A stretch of DNA of 64,000 nt. It comes from Sphingobium sp. TCM1 (lineage in GTDB: Bacteria > Pseudomonadota > Alphaproteobacteria > Sphingomonadales > Sphingomonadaceae). Below the pieces are notes generated by a model. It was given only the letters and a program-made list of their open reading frames with translations. It was not told where the DNA came from and made no database searches. The DNA lies in assembly GCF_001650725.1 (NCBI RefSeq), contig NZ_LXVX01000034.1, positions 372,001 to 436,000 of the forward strand. The letters are read 5' to 3'. Below, piece after piece: positions 61,496 through 64,000 of the stretch (its first letter is position 1; every line of letters starts with the position of its first letter). The position numbers and the translations under genes were made by a program.

Positions 61496-61756
61496 ATGGT
61501 CGAAGACCCCTTCGCATCGCAAGAGCCACAGGGACGCAGGGAGCCGCCAATGCGGTCCCACGGCAGCGGGCTGGTCTTTGCGTTGGTGGCGCTGGCATTG
61601 CTCCTGGCAATTGCTTTCTTTTACCTGACCAATGACCGGCGCGAAGATCGCCGCGCCGACAAGGTTACGGAGGCGGCGGGCGCCGTAGATGATGCTGCGG
61701 GTGTCGTTGGCGATGCAGCCCGGAACGCCGCCGATACGTTGCGTAACCGCAACTAA
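61496..61756 (+). CDS. Small membrane protein downstream of ecfG, unknown function
   Basis: Protein of 86 aa: a polar N-terminus (1-22), one transmembrane helix (GLVFALVALALLLAIAFFYL, about 24-44), then a charged segment (NDRREDRRADKV) and an Ala/Asp-rich amphipathic helix (about 56-86). No named family is recognised. ATG 61496 has a strong GAGGAGAGA ribosome-binding site (61481-61489). It follows ecfG by 50 bp and is probably co-transcribed, so it may be part of the stress response output or its control. Confidence 0.75.
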   Translation: MVEDPFASQEPQGRREPPMRSHGSGLVFALVALALLLAIAFFYLTNDRREDRRADKVTEAAGAVDDAAGVVGDAARNAADTLRNRN

Positions 61757-61834
61757 ATCGCGGATCGTCCGCCATTTTTCACGGCCTTATCGCCTGATTC
61801 AGACTTTTTTCGTCATTTTCCGACAGGATGCGCA

Positions 61835-61877
61835 GCGTCGGATTTCCTTACAGCCAGTGTAAGGCGCGATCCGACGC
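61835..61877. repeat. Long two-part hairpin upstream of the EPS sugar transferase gene
   Basis: Outer arms GCGTCGGA (61835-61842) and TCCGACGC (61870-61877) pair perfectly over 8 bp; inner arms CCTTAC (61846-61851) and GTAAGG (61859-61864) pair over 6 bp, with small internal loops between. It ends 44 bp before the epsB start, within the probable 5' leader, without a T-run. It may be a regulatory RNA structure or protein site. Confidence 0.6.
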
Positions 61878-61921
61878 CACCAGGATTCGCGGTCGGACGA
61901 CGGCGGGAAGCAAGCGCGACG

Positions 61922-63310
61922 ATGATCAGGCTGTTCAAACATTATGTGCCGCACGCAGTATTGCTGCTCGGCATGCTCGATTTCATGCTGCTGGTCGGCG
62001 CGGCGGAAGCGGGCTGGATACTGCGCGCGCAGCAAATCGGCATGACCGTCGATCATGTCGCCACTCGCATGGGACCGCTGCTCAGCTTCGCGGTTGCGAT
62101 CCAGACCGCGATGATCGCCGTGGGCGTCTATGGTCCCGAAGCGCTGCAATCGATTCGCTTCGCCTTTGCGCGCCTGCTCGTCGCCGTCTCGTTGGGCGTG
62201 ATCTTTCTGTCCGTCCTCTATTTTCTGCTGCCGGGCATGACGCTCTGGCGCTCCAACTCGCTCTACGCCATGGGCCTCGCGCTGGCACTGCTGTTCGTCG
62301 TGCGCCTGATGCTCGGTTCGATGCTGGGCGGAGAGGCGTTCAAGCGGCGGCTGGTCGTTCTGGGCGCGGGGAACCGCGCCAACCGTATTCGCGAACTCGA
62401 GCGTCGCAAGGGGTCGGGCTTTCTCGTCGTCGGCTATATCGCGATGAATGACGGGCCGCAGGTGATCGAGGAAGCGATCAACCGCAACGCCGTCTACAAT
62501 CTGTCCGATTTCGTCGTGCGTCTGAACGCAAGCGAAGTGGTGCTGGCGCTGGAGGAGCGGCGCAACGCCATTCCCATGTCCGACCTGCTGCGCATCAAGA
62601 CCACGGGGGTCCATGTCAATGACCTGTCCAGCTTCCTGGAGCGTGAGACCGGTCGCGTCGACCTCGCCAGCGTCAATCCGAGCTGGCTGATCTTCTCCGA
62701 CGGTTTTTCGGCGGGGCGGCGCATTTCCAGCATCGCCAAGCGGTTGTTCGACATCGTCGCCAGTTCCCTGCTGCTGCTGCTCACCGGCCCCGTCATCCTG
62801 CTCGCCGCCTTGCTGGTAAAGCTCGACAGCAAGGGGCCGGCCTTCTACCGCCAGCAGCGCGTGGGCCTTTACGGGCAGGAATTCTGGATCGTGAAGTTGC
62901 GCACCATGCGCCAGGACGCCGAAGTCGCGGGACAGGCTGTATGGGCCGAAAAGGATGATCCGCGCATCACGCGCCTGGGCTACTGGCTGCGCAAGCTGCG
63001 GATCGACGAATTGCCGCAGACCTGGACCGTCCTCAAGGGCGAGATGAGCTTCGTCGGCCCGCGCCCCGAACGCCGCCAGTTCGTGGAGGATCTGGAACAA
63101 CATCTGCGTTATTATGCCGAACGCCACATGGTGAAGCCGGGCATCACCGGCTGGGCGCAGATCAACTATCCTTATGGCGCGTCGATCGAGGATGCCCGGC
63201 ACAAGCTGGAATATGATCTTTACTACGCCAAAAATTACACGCCCTTCCTTGATCTGCTGATTCTCCTCCAGACCGTCCGGGTCGTCCTCTGGCCCGACGG
63301 CGCGCGCTGA
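61922..63310 (+). CDS. epsB: PEP-CTERM-associated EPS sugar transferase (EpsB_2/WbaP type)
   Basis: Polyprenyl-phosphate glycosyl-1-phosphate transferase of 462 aa that starts exopolysaccharide repeat-unit synthesis on the inner membrane. Four N-terminal helices (about 12-130) are followed by a CoA-binding-like domain with VLGAGNRANRI (about 142-152), a further hydrophobic re-entrant helix (about 280-300) and the catalytic sugar-transferase domain with KLDSKGPAFYRQQRVG, FWIVKLRTMR, RKLRIDELPQ and SFVGPRPERR. The length and form fit the sugar transferase tied to PEP-CTERM/exosortase systems. Start ATG 61922. The next gene starts 10 bp later. Confidence 0.88.
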   Translation: MIRLFKHYVPHAVLLLGMLDFMLLVGAAEAGWILRAQQIGMTVDHVATRMGPLLSFAVAIQTAMIAVGVYGPEALQSIRFAFARLLVAVSLGVIFLSVLYFLLPGMTLWRSNSLYAMGLALALLFVVRLMLGSMLGGEAFKRRLVVLGAGNRANRIRELERRKGSGFLVVGYIAMNDGPQVIEEAINRNAVYNLSDFVVRLNASEVVLALEERRNAIPMSDLLRIKTTGVHVNDLSSFLERETGRVDLASVNPSWLIFSDGFSAGRRISSIAKRLFDIVASSLLLLLTGPVILLAALLVKLDSKGPAFYRQQRVGLYGQEFWIVKLRTMRQDAEVAGQAVWAEKDDPRITRLGYWLRKLRIDELPQTWTVLKGEMSFVGPRPERRQFVEDLEQHLRYYAERHMVKPGITGWAQINYPYGASIEDARHKLEYDLYYAKNYTPFLDLLILLQTVRVVLWPDGAR

Positions 63311-63320
63311 GGGCCGGGTC

Positions 63321-64000
63321 GTGGGCGTCCTCCTCCAATTTGTCGGCGACTGGGGCCATGCGCTGGCGGCGGTGCTGTTCGCCGCGCTCGGCATCTTCCT
63401 GCTGCGGCGTCGGGAGGAGGCCGTGGAACTGCGGATGCTCGCCGGTGCGCTGCTGCTCACCTCCTGCTGGGCGCTCTACGTCTCCTTCGGCGGCGTGTCG
63501 AAGCCGCTGTCGGGCCTGGGCGAAAGCATCCGTAATGCTGCATGGCTGCTCGCAATGTTCATCATGCTCCGTCGCGGCCCGGTCGGCCGCTCGGGGTCGA
63601 TGGGTGCGGTCGCGGCGGTTTATGCCGCAACGGCCGGCCTCATACTGCTCCAGACCTTCACCGATCTGACCTGGCGGCAATTGCCGGTGGACAGCGACAT
63701 CCACCATGCGCTCGTCACCGGCTCGCTGTTTCTGCGGATGATGACGGCGATCAGCGGCCTGCTGCTGGTGCACCAGCTCTACACCGCCTGGCCCTTGCGG
63801 GAGCGGGGGCGGGTGGCTCTGCTGTTCGGCGCGCTCGCGGCGATGTGGACCTATGACCTCAACCTCTATCTGCTCTGCTATCTGGTTCCGCATCGGGTGG
63901 ACGAACTTTACGCCCTGCGCGGCCTGTTGATGGCGTTGCTCGCGCCGGTCATCGCAATCGGGATGCGCCGGGACATGGCGGGCCGCCTGCAACTGTCGCG
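63321..64000 (+). CDS. prsK: PrsK-like PEP-CTERM system histidine kinase, N-terminal part (cut by window edge)
   Basis: The visible 226 codons encode a row of hydrophobic helices (at least seven between residues 8 and 215), with VGDWGHALAAVLFAALGIFLLRRR at the start (a part), and are open to the window end. This multi-helix N-terminus directly after epsB is where PrsK, the kinase of the PrsK/PrsR pair that controls PEP-CTERM and EPS genes, is found; the kinase domain would lie outside. The start is GTG 63321, 10 bp after the epsB stop. The identification rests on position and membrane pattern and needs the missing part. Confidence 0.65.
   Translation, partial: MGVLLQFVGDWGHALAAVLFAALGIFLLRRREEAVELRMLAGALLLTSCWALYVSFGGVSKPLSGLGESIRNAAWLLAMFIMLRRGPVGRSGSMGAVAAVYAATAGLILLQTFTDLTWRQLPVDSDIHHALVTGSLFLRMMTAISGLLLVHQLYTAWPLRERGRVALLFGALAAMWTYDLNLYLLCYLVPHRVDELYALRGLLMALLAPVIAIGMRRDMAGRLQLS

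Overview
The window looks like chromosome of an alphaproteobacterium of the Sphingomonadaceae (Sphingobium, Sphingomonas or Novosphingobium type). The signs are high GC, a complete PhyR/NepR/EcfG stress module, an RcdA/DUF1465 protein, a DksA with a single cysteine in its zinc-finger region, a Caulobacter-type xylose operon, a Novosphingobium-type ManD and PEP-CTERM/EPS genes. No rRNA, tRNA, CRISPR array, prophage or insertion sequence was recognised. All assignments come from reading motifs and remembered family sequences; no search was run.

Layout. 1-6050: serS, surE, an nlpD-like gene, a K+ channel gene and rimO (cut by the window edge) all run leftwards, with a host-attachment family gene diverging from serS. 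6142-9650: a Ser/Gly-rich PEP-CTERM-like surface protein, dksA, a PilZ gene whose start lies 1 nt after a strong terminator-like hairpin, two YdcH-like small proteins and rcdA. 9717-17382: tamA-tamB (outer-membrane protein insertion) and sdaA. 17559-19871: an outer-membrane beta-barrel protein with a clear terminator, a hotdog thioesterase, pyrF and a LapA-domain protein.

19905-48716 is a large carbohydrate region. One operon running leftwards carries xylX, xylB, xylC, a sugar/H+ symporter and a mutarotase (oxidative xylose pathway). After a small membrane protein, an EF-hand protein and purB come a LacI-family regulator, a GH67 alpha-glucuronidase, two tandem GH3 enzymes, manD, an ExuT-like transporter, uxaC, uxuB, a GH2 enzyme, a TonB-dependent receptor and a secreted SGNH hydrolase. 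Together they fit uptake and breakdown of (methyl)glucuronoxylan oligosaccharides: the receptor imports, the esterase and glycosidases release xylose and glucuronate, xylB/C/X start xylose oxidation, and uxaC/uxuB/manD take glucuronate to 2-keto-3-deoxygluconate. Palindromes of the type TGGTA(A/G)CGCTATCA sit at the xylX, aguA/GH3 and receptor promoters, with a degenerate copy at lacI, so one LacI regulon is likely. xylD, xylA, KDG kinase/aldolase and a GH10/GH11 endoxylanase are not in the window.

48700-57581: an AsnC-type regulator diverging from bifunctional putA, a membrane GGDEF-EAL protein convergent with an RpfF-like (DSF synthase family) crotonase, a small unknown protein and tgt. 57585-61756: the general stress response locus, with a PhyP-like histidine-kinase-related protein whose ATP-binding domain looks degenerate, nepR, phyR, a 43-residue membrane peptide, ecfG and an 86-residue membrane protein; two good EcfG-type promoters are visible. 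61835-64000: a long hairpin, then an EpsB-type PEP-CTERM-associated sugar transferase and the 5' part of a prsK-like histidine kinase gene, the start of an exopolysaccharide/exosortase locus.
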